Below, piece by piece: positions 1 to 6,887 of a DNA stretch of 16,691 nucleotides. Each line of letters starts with the position of its first letter. Position 1 is the stretch's first letter. The translations under genes were made by a program, and so were the position numbers. The notes under the pieces were generated by a model. It saw only the letters and a program-made list of their open reading frames with translations, was not told the DNA's origin and ran no database searches. Location: NCBI GenBank assembly GCA_903901375.1, contig CAIUQV010000080.1, forward strand, positions 1 to 16,691. Direction: 5' to 3'. Source of the stretch: an uncultured Ignavibacteriota bacterium. Its GTDB lineage: Bacteria; Bacteroidota; Ignavibacteria; Tepidaquicellales; Tepidaquicellaceae.

Positions 1-1619
1 AGGACGCTGAAATAGTTGACACTCAAATCAAACTGTCGCCTGATAAGGAAGATGTTTATCTTAATATAAAAGTAAGAGAAGGAAGACAGTTCCGGATAAA
101 CAACATTACTTTCGAGGGCAATAAAATATATACTGATACTGTTATTCGTACCCGTTTGGATATGCGTAAAGGTGATGTCTATAATATGAAAAAGTTTCAG
201 CAGAATCTTTACGGAAATGAAACTGAATCCGACATAAGCTCGCTTTATCTCGATAACGGTTATCTTGCATTCCAGCCAGAAGTTACGGATAAGACCGTTG
301 ATATAGATAAAGTTGACATACATATAAAGTTTAATGAAAATAACCAGTACAGGCTTGGTCTTATAAGTTTCGAAGGAAATGATAAAACTAAAGATAAGGT
401 AATCAGACGTGAACTTTATACTATTCCCGGTGAGTATTTCAATCGCGGAAATGTAAAAAGAAGTATGCAGCAGTTGAATGCTCTGAACTATTTTAATCCC
501 GAGAAGTTAAATCAGGATATCGGCCTTGCAAACGATTCAACTGTTAATATTAAGTTTATTGTCTCCGAACGTTCTTCAGATCAGTTTAATGCATCTGTTG
601 GTTACAGCGGTTCTTTCGGTCTTACCGGTGCTTTGGGATTAACATTCAATAACTTTGATGTATCAGAACCATTTTCCGGCGGTGGCGGTCAGTCCTTGAA
701 TTTCTCATGGCAGTTTGGAGAAGCTGGTACTTACAGAACATTTTCAGTAGGTCTTCAGGAACCCTGGTTTATGAATACTCCTACATTACTCGGATTTAAT
801 ATTTTCGATTCAAGAACAAGGTATACTTACGACGTTCAGGAAACTGGTGGAATTGTTAATATCGGAAGAAGGTTTAAATTTCCTGATGACTTCTTCAGAG
901 GTGACTGGGCTGTAAAATATCAGGAGACAAATGTTTTAGACGGTGGCGGTTACTATCAGACCGGTAAAAGAAATCAATTCAGTTTAAGGCAGACTATCAC
1001 AAGGTCTACGGTCTTCGATCCGGTTTTTCCATTAGTCGGTACTAAGTTTTCTAATACAACAGAACTTTCAGGAGGTCCTTTCTTACCGGGTAATACAGAG
1101 TTTCTTAAGAACATATTTTCAGCAGAAACTTATACACCTGTTATAAGAAATACTAAACTTGTATTGTATTCAAACTTTAATTTCTATTATGTTAACCCCT
1201 TGGGTGATGACAGATATTTACCACCCACAGAATTATTCTATATGGGTGGAAACGGTTTAGCTTACAATACTATATCTCTCAGGGGATATGAAGACAGAGG
1301 TATTGGTCCAAGAAATATAACAGGAAGTTTCATCGGAGGTAAAGTAGCTTTGAAATATGGTCTCGAATTAAGATATCCATTGTCGCTTGACCCGTTCCCG
1401 ATTTTTATTCTTGCATTCGCAGAAGCAGGAAATGTCTGGTCTGATTTTGCTAAAGTAGACCCGTTTGAGTTAAAGCGTTCTGTCGGGTTTGGTACCAGAT
1501 TGATGCTCCCTGCAGTCGGACTAATTGGTTTTGACTTTGGGTATGGCTTTGACAGGAAGTCTGTTGACGGTCAGGACCCGAAACTTCTTTTCCATTTCCA
1601 GTTTGGAAGAGGATTTTAA
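1..1619 (+). CDS. bamA: BamA, outer-membrane barrel assembly factor (5'-truncated by window edge)
   Basis: BamA is the central subunit of the BAM complex; its periplasmic POTRA domains receive unfolded outer-membrane proteins and its 16-strand barrel inserts them. The reading frame is open from base 3, so the true start lies upstream of the window; about 538 residues are visible. Bases 3-600 encode at least two POTRA-like modules, each with an 'I..I.FEGN' strand (near bases 93-125 and 350-380). The rest is a strand-rich barrel with many Tyr/Phe/Gly. The conserved 'LRGYEDRGIG' (about bases 1280-1310) is the barrel-interior loop-6 RGF/Y motif of the Omp85 family. The protein ends in Phe ('FGRGF'), the usual C-terminal signal of outer-membrane barrels. 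It is followed after 52 bp by two skp-type genes, then lpxD and lpxC-fabZ, the classic envelope-biogenesis neighbourhood. A TamA-like Omp85 protein is the only real alternative, and the context argues against it. Confidence 0.95.
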   Translation, partial: DAEIVDTQIKLSPDKEDVYLNIKVREGRQFRINNITFEGNKIYTDTVIRTRLDMRKGDVYNMKKFQQNLYGNETESDISSLYLDNGYLAFQPEVTDKTVDIDKVDIHIKFNENNQYRLGLISFEGNDKTKDKVIRRELYTIPGEYFNRGNVKRSMQQLNALNYFNPEKLNQDIGLANDSTVNIKFIVSERSSDQFNASVGYSGSFGLTGALGLTFNNFDVSEPFSGGGGQSLNFSWQFGEAGTYRTFSVGLQEPWFMNTPTLLGFNIFDSRTRYTYDVQETGGIVNIGRRFKFPDDFFRGDWAVKYQETNVLDGGGYYQTGKRNQFSLRQTITRSTVFDPVFPLVGTKFSNTTELSGGPFLPGNTEFLKNIFSAETYTPVIRNTKLVLYSNFNFYYVNPLGDDRYLPPTELFYMGGNGLAYNTISLRGYEDRGIGPRNITGSFIGGKVALKYGLELRYPLSLDPFPIFILAFAEAGNVWSDFAKVDPFELKRSVGFGTRLMLPAVGLIGFDFGYGFDRKSVDGQDPKLLFHFQFGRGF

Positions 1620-1657
1620 ATTTTAAATAAAGTATTTTATAATAATTAAATTAATCT

Positions 1658-1664
1658 AAGGAGA
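1658..1664 (+). promoter_or_regulatory. Strong Shine-Dalgarno for the first skp gene
   Basis: AAGGAGA lies 7 bases before the TTG at 1672. It is the only near-perfect Shine-Dalgarno I find in the window; the other starts have weak or no match. It decides the TTG as the start of the first skp gene. Confidence 0.75.
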
Positions 1665-1671
1665 TATTTTT

Positions 1672-2235
1672 TTGAAAACTATTTATGTTAAGTTATTCGC
1701 ATTTATTTTTGTTCTGTCCGCATTTGCAGTCGTTGCTAATGCACAGGGAATTAAAGTAGGGTTTGTTGATAGTGAAGTTATCCTTAAACAGCTGCCTGAA
1801 TCTCAGAAAGTTCTTGCCGAACTGGAAGGTCTTAAAAAGCTCTATATCGATACTATTCAGGCAAAAGAAAAAGTTTTAAAGACTGATGCAGAATCTTTTA
1901 AAGCAAGGTACGAAGAAGCTCAAAAGATGGTTGAATCAGGTCAGATTAAATCTGAAAGTGAACTTAAGAAACTGAACGAGGAAATGCAGACTCTGCAAAA
2001 GGGTTTACAGGAACAGGATGATGCATTGAGTGTATACAAACAGAAGATTCAGGAAGAATTAGTTCAGAGACAAAATGAACTGTTCAAACCAATAAAAGAA
2101 AAGATAACAAAGGCAATTGAAGGTGTTGCGAAAGAAATGAAAATTAATTTTGTATTTGATAAGGCAGACGGAACTCTGATTTACGGTGATAAGGAATACG
2201 ATATTACGTTTAAAGTTTTAGACAAATTAAAATAA
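1672..2235 (+). CDS. skp: Skp/OmpH-family periplasmic chaperone, copy 1
   Basis: Skp-family proteins are trimeric periplasmic chaperones that hold unfolded outer-membrane proteins between the Sec translocon and BamA. The 187-residue product has a signal peptide (residues 1-24, hydrophobic core 'FAFIFVLSAFAVV', cleavage near 'NAQ'). A short beta segment follows ('KVGFVDSEVIL', residues 28-38), then a long charged, Lys/Glu/Gln-rich coiled coil (about 42-140), and a C-terminal beta segment ('NFVFDKADG...YDITFKVLD') that would complete the trimerisation body. This order is that of OmpH/Skp. The start is TTG, supported by a strong ribosome-binding site 7 bases upstream and by the signal peptide beginning exactly there. 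It sits 52 bp after bamA and 24 bp before a second skp-like gene, so it should be co-transcribed with both. Confidence 0.9.
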   Translation: MKTIYVKLFAFIFVLSAFAVVANAQGIKVGFVDSEVILKQLPESQKVLAELEGLKKLYIDTIQAKEKVLKTDAESFKARYEEAQKMVESGQIKSESELKKLNEEMQTLQKGLQEQDDALSVYKQKIQEELVQRQNELFKPIKEKITKAIEGVAKEMKINFVFDKADGTLIYGDKEYDITFKVLDKLK

Positions 2236-2259
2236 TCAGTAATTTTAATTAATCAGGCA

Positions 2260-2799
2260 TTGAAACCAAAAACTTTCAGGGTTGTATTAACCTTTGCTGT
2301 ACTGGCTTTGTTCTTTGCGTCAGGTAATGCTTTTTCGCAAACAAAAGTCGGATACATAGATTCCAAAAAGATTATAGATAATATGCAGGAAGCAAAAGAT
2401 GCAAAGCAGAAACTCGATAATCTTGTGCAGGAATGGCAAAAGCAGTTGACAGATTTGCAGGATAGTCTTAAAAGAACTAAAGATGATTTTGAGAAGAAAA
2501 GACTTATACTCTCGGAACAGTTGAAACAGCAGTACGAAAAGAGCATTAAGGACCTTGAAACAAACGTATCAAGTTTTAAGGTACAGAAATTCGGTGAAGG
2601 CGGTGAATATTTTCAGAAGCAGGTAGAGTTTATGAAACCGGTTCAGGACAGAATATTCAAAGCAATCGAAACTGTTGCAAGGAAAGATGATTACGACTAT
2701 ATTTTTGACAGGAACAGCGATTTACTGCTGCTTTATGTTAATGAAAAATATGACGTAACTCTGAAAGTACAAAAGGTTGTTGAAGGAAAAGATAAGTGA
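2260..2799 (+). CDS. skp: Skp/OmpH-family periplasmic chaperone, copy 2
   Basis: This second OmpH-type chaperone has 179 residues. It has a signal peptide (about residues 1-27, ending 'GNAFSQ'), the family's N-terminal strand ('KVGYIDSKKII', 29-39), a long coiled coil (about 43-140) and a closing strand ('KYDVTLKVQKV'). The N- and C-terminal body segments resemble those of the upstream copy ('VGFVDSEVIL', 'EYDITFKVL'), while the coiled-coil sequence has diverged, which suggests an old duplication. The start is TTG with only a weak 'CAGG' before it; it is chosen because the signal peptide begins there and no ATG fits. The stop codon overlaps the GTG start of lpxD in the tetramer GTGA, which implies translational coupling. 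Tandem skp genes in this position are common in Bacteroidota, and the two may form hetero-oligomers or serve different clients (inference). Confidence 0.88.
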   Translation: MKPKTFRVVLTFAVLALFFASGNAFSQTKVGYIDSKKIIDNMQEAKDAKQKLDNLVQEWQKQLTDLQDSLKRTKDDFEKKRLILSEQLKQQYEKSIKDLETNVSSFKVQKFGEGGEYFQKQVEFMKPVQDRIFKAIETVARKDDYDYIFDRNSDLLLLYVNEKYDVTLKVQKVVEGKDK

Positions 2800-3812
2800 G
2801 AGTTGCAGATATAGCAAATATTCTCGATGGTACAGTTACCGGAGATAGTAATCTTGAAATTAAGGGTGTTGGTAAGATTGAATCCTCATCAAACTCTGAT
2901 ATTACGTTTATTTCCAATCCTGTTTATGCTAAATACTTCAATATCACAAACGCAGGAGCTGTAATAGTTTCCGAAGATTTCAGTATTCCTTCTGAAAGAA
3001 GCGACATAGTCGTTATCAGAGTTAAGAATCCTTACCTTAGTTTTGTAAAACTTCAGGAATATTTTCAAGATAAACCTGAAGTAATTAAAAAGATTTCCGA
3101 GTTAAGTTCAGTTGGTAAAGATACTATTCTTGGCGGCGATAACTTTATAGATGACTTTGTTAAGATTGGTAACAAATGCAGCATAGGTAATAACACTATT
3201 ATTTATTCCAATACTGTTTTAGAGGATAATGTTATAATCGGAAGCAAATGTACTATAAAAAGTAACGTTACCATTTGCAGAGGAACTATCATCGGAGATA
3301 ATGTTATCATTCATTCCGGTACTGTAATTGGAAGTGATGGTTTCGGCTTCGCAAAGAATGATGATGGCACTTTTAAAAAGATTCCACAGAACGGAATAGT
3401 TAAGATTGAAGATAACGTTGAAATTGGCAGTAATTGTTCTATAGACAGAGCAGTTATTGGTGAAACGCTTATCTGCAAAGGTGTAAAACTCGATAATCAG
3501 ATACAGATTGCTCATAACGTTGAAATAGGTGAGGACACTGTAATTGCTGCGCAGGCAGGCATTGCAGGCTCTACAAAGATTGGCAAACGCTGTATGATAG
3601 GAGGTCAGGCAGGTATTGTTGGTCATCTGGTTATCTGCGACGACGTTATCATTGGTGCTTCAGTAGGTGTAGCAAAGTCAATAAGCCAGCCGGGTGTTTA
3701 TACCGGATACAGAGCAAAACCAATGAGGGATGCTTTAAAAGATGATGTTTATCTTAAAGAAATTCCTAAGCTGAAAGACAGAATTAAGAAAATTGAAGAA
3801 AACAATAAATAA
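2796..3812 (+). CDS. lpxD: LpxD, UDP-3-O-(3-hydroxyacyl)glucosamine N-acyltransferase
   Basis: LpxD adds the N-linked 3-hydroxyacyl chain from acyl-ACP to UDP-3-O-acylglucosamine, the third step of lipid A synthesis, in the cytoplasm. The 338-residue product has the usual length and order. An N-terminal uridine-binding domain (about 1-100, with 'ITFISNPVYAKY') is followed by a left-handed beta-helix of hexapeptide repeats (about 105-300, 'IGxxxxI' turns throughout), then a short C-terminal helix. The expected catalytic histidine is H240 in 'QIQIAHNVEIG', matching E. coli H239. The following 'AGIAGSTKIG...GGQAGIVGH' coils are typical of LpxD. The start is GTG, overlapping the previous stop by 4 bp, so translation is probably coupled. 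The lpxC-fabZ gene begins 7 bases after the stop. Confidence 0.96.
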   Translation: MRVADIANILDGTVTGDSNLEIKGVGKIESSSNSDITFISNPVYAKYFNITNAGAVIVSEDFSIPSERSDIVVIRVKNPYLSFVKLQEYFQDKPEVIKKISELSSVGKDTILGGDNFIDDFVKIGNKCSIGNNTIIYSNTVLEDNVIIGSKCTIKSNVTICRGTIIGDNVIIHSGTVIGSDGFGFAKNDDGTFKKIPQNGIVKIEDNVEIGSNCSIDRAVIGETLICKGVKLDNQIQIAHNVEIGEDTVIAAQAGIAGSTKIGKRCMIGGQAGIVGHLVICDDVIIGASVGVAKSISQPGVYTGYRAKPMRDALKDDVYLKEIPKLKDRIKKIEENNK

Positions 3813-3818
3813 ATCACA

Positions 3819-5234
3819 ATGTTAATTAAACAGAGAACAATAAAACATGCTGTAACTTTGTCGGGTATAGGTCTTCATACCGGCAATAAATCAAAGATGA
3901 CTTTCAAACCTGCACCCGAAAATCACGGTGTTAAATTCAAAAGAATTGACCTTGAGAATTCACCTGAGATACCGGCTGATATAGACCACGTTATAGATAT
4001 TTCACGCGGCACTACTATCGGTAAGAATGGTGTGGAAGTTCATACAGTTGAACATGTGCTTTCTGCAATCATGGGATGCGAAATTGATAATATAGTTGTT
4101 GAGCTCGATGCTAATGAACCTCCGGTTATGGACGGCAGCGCAAAGGATTATGTGCATACGCTTCATAAAGCAGGAATTGTAGAGCAGGAAGCCGACAGGG
4201 ATTATCTTGTTATAGAAGATACTGTACATTATCATTCCGACGACGGGCACGTTGATATTGTTGCTTTACCGCTAAAGAATGATTTCAGGATTTCTCTGAT
4301 GATTGATTTTCAGAACCCCGCACTTGGCGTTCAGCATTCAGGACTTTTTAACTTACAGGAAGAATTCGAAAAGGAATTTGCACCCGCAAGAACATTCTGT
4401 TTTCTTAAGGAAATTGAAATGCTTGTAGACAGCAATTTAATAAAAGGCGGCTCAATTGATAATGCCGTCGTCATCGTTGACAGGGAATTTACTGATGCAG
4501 AGTTTACTGATTATAAAAAGAAATTAAAGCTTGACCCTAAAATAACTATCGGAAATACGGGCATTCTTAACGATACTCATTTAAGGTTTAAGAATGAACC
4601 TGCACGCCATAAGGTTCTCGATCTCATTGGAGACCTTGCTTTAATCGGTGCACCGATTAAAGGGCAAATACTTGCTGCAAGGCCAGGTCATAAGGCTAAC
4701 GTTGAGTTTACAAAGATGCTTCGTAAACTTTACCTTCAGAAAAAGAACGTTAAGAAGTTTCAGATGCTGAAATCTTCAAACGGTGTTCTTGATATTGAAG
4801 CGATTATGAAGATCCTTCCGCACCGTTATCCGTTCCTTCTGGTTGACAGAATACTTGAAATCGATATTGAAAGAAATGTTATTATAGGTCTTAAGAATGT
4901 AACATTCAACGAACCGTTCTTTGTCGGGCATTTCCCGGTGAAGCCGATAATGCCGGGTGTACTCATTGTAGAGGCAATGGCACAGTGTGGCGGAATACTG
5001 TTAATGCACACGATGGATGACATCGATAAGAAACTTGCATTCTTTACATCTATGGATAACGTAAAGTTCAAGAAGCAGGTTGTTCCCGGAGACCAGCTTG
5101 TATTTGAGATGGAAGTTGTCTCTTTCCGCAGGGGCTTCTGTAAACTTAAAGGTAAAGCGTACAAGGGATACGTTGGCGGTGAACTTGCTGCAGAAGGGGA
5201 GTTCTCTGTTGTTCTTGTTGACAGACAAAGTTAG
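3819..5234 (+). CDS. lpxC-fabZ: LpxC-FabZ fusion: UDP-3-O-acyl-GlcNAc deacetylase / 3-hydroxyacyl-ACP dehydratase
   Basis: One 471-residue polypeptide joins two enzymes that draw on the same 3-hydroxyacyl-ACP pool. LpxC (about 1-305) is the zinc deacetylase committing carbon to lipid A. Its 'HTVEH' gives E78 as catalytic base and H79 as zinc ligand, 'RHKVLDLIGD' gives zinc ligands H264 and D268, and 'RPGHKAN' gives the general acid/base H291. FabZ (about 325-471) dehydrates 3-hydroxyacyl-ACP for fatty-acid elongation. H335 in 'LPHRYPFLLVDR' and E385 in 'PGVLIVEAMAQ' are its catalytic pair. The linker between them (about 306-322, Lys-rich) is short. The fusion is well known in Bacteroidota/Chlorobi. 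It ends the envelope operon; a terminator follows 23 bases after the stop. All catalytic residues are present in both halves. Confidence 0.97.
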   Translation: MLIKQRTIKHAVTLSGIGLHTGNKSKMTFKPAPENHGVKFKRIDLENSPEIPADIDHVIDISRGTTIGKNGVEVHTVEHVLSAIMGCEIDNIVVELDANEPPVMDGSAKDYVHTLHKAGIVEQEADRDYLVIEDTVHYHSDDGHVDIVALPLKNDFRISLMIDFQNPALGVQHSGLFNLQEEFEKEFAPARTFCFLKEIEMLVDSNLIKGGSIDNAVVIVDREFTDAEFTDYKKKLKLDPKITIGNTGILNDTHLRFKNEPARHKVLDLIGDLALIGAPIKGQILAARPGHKANVEFTKMLRKLYLQKKNVKKFQMLKSSNGVLDIEAIMKILPHRYPFLLVDRILEIDIERNVIIGLKNVTFNEPFFVGHFPVKPIMPGVLIVEAMAQCGGILLMHTMDDIDKKLAFFTSMDNVKFKKQVVPGDQLVFEMEVVSFRRGFCKLKGKAYKGYVGGELAAEGEFSVVLVDRQS

Positions 5235-5257
5235 GAAATTACTAATCATAATTAAAC

Positions 5258-5285
5258 AAAAGGGGATTTATAAATCCCCTTTTTT
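5258..5285. terminator. Bidirectional intrinsic terminator between lpxC-fabZ and pgk
   Basis: A perfect 26-bp palindrome (arms 5258-5270 and 5271-5283) has four G:C pairs in the stem and A/T ends. It gives a T6 run (5280-5285) on the + strand and a T-rich tract (TTTTGTTT) on the - strand. It lies between convergent stop codons, 23 bases after lpxC-fabZ and 24 bases beyond the pgk stop, so it can end both transcripts. Confidence 0.88.
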
Positions 5286-5307
5286 CATATACAGTATGTG
5301 TATTGTA

Positions 5308-6525
5308 TTAAGCTTCGTTAAGTGCTTCAACTCCGGGAAGTTTCTTTCCTTCAAGGAATTCAAGCGATGCACCGCCACCTGTTGAAACGTGCGATACTTC
5401 TTTCTCAAGCCCTGCTTTTGTAATAGCAGCAGCTGAATCACCGCCTCCTATTATTGTTACAGCTCCGTCCTTTGTAGCTTCTGCAAGAGCATTTGCAACT
5501 TCAAACGTACCTTTTGCAAAATTATCCATCTCAAACACTCCCATCGGTCCGTTCCATACAACAGTCTTTGAGTTAATAATTGCATCTTTATACTTTGCAA
5601 TCGTATCAGGACCGATGTCCATTCCCATCCATTCCTTCGTATCATCGGCAAACTTATCATAACCTATAACCCTTGTGTTTGCAGAGTTATCAAACTTATC
5701 TGCAATTAATATATCAGACGGCAAAAGGAATTCTTTGTTCAGCGATTTTGCTTTTTCAATCACTTCCTTCGCGAGTTCCACCTTATCTTCTTCAAGAATT
5801 GATTTCCCTATTTCCAGTCCCATAGCTTTGTAGAAAGTAAACATCATACCGCCGCCAATAAGTATTTTATCTGCAATCTTCAGAAGGTTATCCAGAACAT
5901 CTATCTTTCCTGATATCTTCGAGCCGCCGAGAATTGCACACAGCGGACGTTTCGGATTTTCAATTGCACCTGCAAGGTATTTCAGTTCCTTTTCCATTAA
6001 ATAACCTGCCGCACAGGTTGATATAAAGTGTGTAACACCCTCTGTGGAAGCGTGTGCGCGGTGTGCGGTTCCGAAAGCATCGTTCACGTAAACGTCTCCG
6101 AATGAAGCAAGCTGTTTAGCAAAGTCAGGATTATTCTTTTCCTCTTCTTTGTAGAACCTTAAGTTTTCAAGCAGCAGTATATCACCTTCATTCATTGCTG
6201 ATATCACAACGTTATTGTCTTCTGCAATGCAGTCATCCGTAAATATAACAGGTTTGTTCAGATAAGATGTAAGAAACTGTGCTACCACATCCAGCGAATA
6301 CTTCGGATTCTTTTCTCCCTTCGGTCTTCCGAGATGGCTCATCAGTATACACTTTCCGCCGTTTTGGGTAATTGCATTTATTGTAGGAATACTCTCGACG
6401 ATTCTCTTCGGGTCTGTGATTTTTCTGTTCTCATCAAGCGGTACGTTAAAATCAACTCTAACGAGTACTCTTTTGCCTTTAATCAGATTTTTCTCTATCA
6501 GGTTTTCTAAAGTAAGCTTTGCCAT
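5308..6525 (-). CDS. pgk: Phosphoglycerate kinase
   Basis: This glycolytic/gluconeogenic enzyme transfers the acyl phosphate of 1,3-bisphosphoglycerate to ADP in the cytoplasm. The 405 residues are close to the family norm (~390-400). The N-terminal 3-phosphoglycerate-binding residues are visible: 'VRVDFNVPL' (R23, D25, N27) and 'SHLGRPKG' (H64, R67). The basic patch 'GTAHRAHAS', the nucleotide-domain 'GGSKISGKI' and the phosphate-binding 'GGGDSAAA' (360-367) and 'STGGGASLEFLEG' follow in order. ATG is at 6523-6525 ('MAKLTLENL'). It is a single-gene unit, convergent to the envelope operon and sharing its terminator. A weak sigma70-like pair on the - strand (TATACT at 6561-6556, TTTAAA at 6583-6578, 16-bp spacer) could be its promoter, but the match is only suggestive. 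Confidence 0.98.
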   Translation of the reverse strand: MAKLTLENLIEKNLIKGKRVLVRVDFNVPLDENRKITDPKRIVESIPTINAITQNGGKCILMSHLGRPKGEKNPKYSLDVVAQFLTSYLNKPVIFTDDCIAEDNNVVISAMNEGDILLLENLRFYKEEEKNNPDFAKQLASFGDVYVNDAFGTAHRAHASTEGVTHFISTCAAGYLMEKELKYLAGAIENPKRPLCAILGGSKISGKIDVLDNLLKIADKILIGGGMMFTFYKAMGLEIGKSILEEDKVELAKEVIEKAKSLNKEFLLPSDILIADKFDNSANTRVIGYDKFADDTKEWMGMDIGPDTIAKYKDAIINSKTVVWNGPMGVFEMDNFAKGTFEVANALAEATKDGAVTIIGGGDSAAAITKAGLEKEVSHVSTGGGASLEFLEGKKLPGVEALNEA

Positions 6526-6675
6526 AATATATTTTATAATTAATTATTTCGGTTGAGTATAAAACTATTCATAATCGTTTAAAGAATAAAGGCAAAATTA
6601 GTAACGAAAGAAAAGATTGAAGCAGGTACACTGATAAATGATGTTAGAGACTGATTATTACTGTTGTAAGACTAA

Positions 6676-6715
6676 GATTTCAGACACGAATTAACACTAA
6701 TTCACTCGAATTTAA
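6676..6715 (+). repeat. Degenerate ACAC-AATT repeat, copy 1
   Basis: After a 'GATTTCAG' lead, three successive 10-mers follow: ACACGAATTA, ACACTAATTC and ACTCGAATTT (6684-6713). The same lead and 10-mer pattern recurs at 10311 and 10362 on this strand and at 6807 on the other strand. Confidence 0.65.
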
Positions 6716-6760
6716 GACTTTAAATTTCTAACCGTCTGTATTTTCATAAAGTCCTGAGAT

Positions 6761-6807
6761 ACTATCAGTGATAATCAGTTCTTTCAGTGTGAATCAGTGT
6801 GCAAATC
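6761..6807 (-). repeat. Degenerate ACAC-AATT repeat, copy 2 (inverted)
   Basis: Read on the - strand, 'GATTTGC' leads into the 10-mers ACACTGATTC, ACACTGAAAG, AACTGATTAT and CACTGATAGT. It is inverted relative to copy 1, about 45 bp away, and begins 15 bases beyond the terminator hairpin of the lysyl endopeptidase gene. Confidence 0.6.
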
Positions 6808-6821
6808 TTTTATATTAATAA

Positions 6822-6850
6822 AAAAGGTGCCGGGTACTCCGGCACCTTTT
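6822..6850 (-). terminator. Intrinsic terminator of the lysyl endopeptidase gene
   Basis: The arms 6822-6833 and 6839-6850 are perfectly complementary (12 bp; core GGTGCCGG) around the 5-base loop GTACT. On the - strand the hairpin runs into a T6 tract (6825-6820). It lies 38 bases after the protease stop codon. Confidence 0.92.
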
Positions 6851-6859
6851 ATTATCGGG

Positions 6860-6879
6860 ATTCCTGCTTTCGCAGGAAT
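6860..6879 (-). repeat. ATTCC stem-loop element immediately after the stop codon
   Basis: The inverted repeat ATTCCTGC / GCAGGAAT (6860-6867, 6872-6879) has a 4-base loop. On the - strand it starts 9 bases after the TAA with 'GTCATTCCTGCG'. A related element sits in the same place after the C25 peptidase gene (10462-10505). The ATTCC...GGAAT architecture resembles small intergenic palindromes found in many bacteria (for example Neisseria dRS3), but family membership is not shown. Confidence 0.75.
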
Positions 6880-6887
6880 GACAATTA

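Larger units (their letters stand above)
6526..6887. other. Intergenic region between pgk and the lysyl endopeptidase gene
   Basis: No gene is supported here. The part next to pgk (6526-6600) is AT-rich and should hold the pgk promoter. The middle holds two copies, in opposite orientation, of a degenerate repeat with 10-bp spacing (6676-6715 on +, 6761-6807 on -). The right end holds the terminator and ATTCC stem-loop of the lysyl endopeptidase gene. Confidence 0.7.

Noticed and set aside
3219..3626. A 135-codon open frame opposite lpxD
   Set aside because: It lies wholly inside the lpxD gene, whose hexapeptide repeats and catalytic histidine make the + strand reading certain; the antisense product has no recognisable feature.
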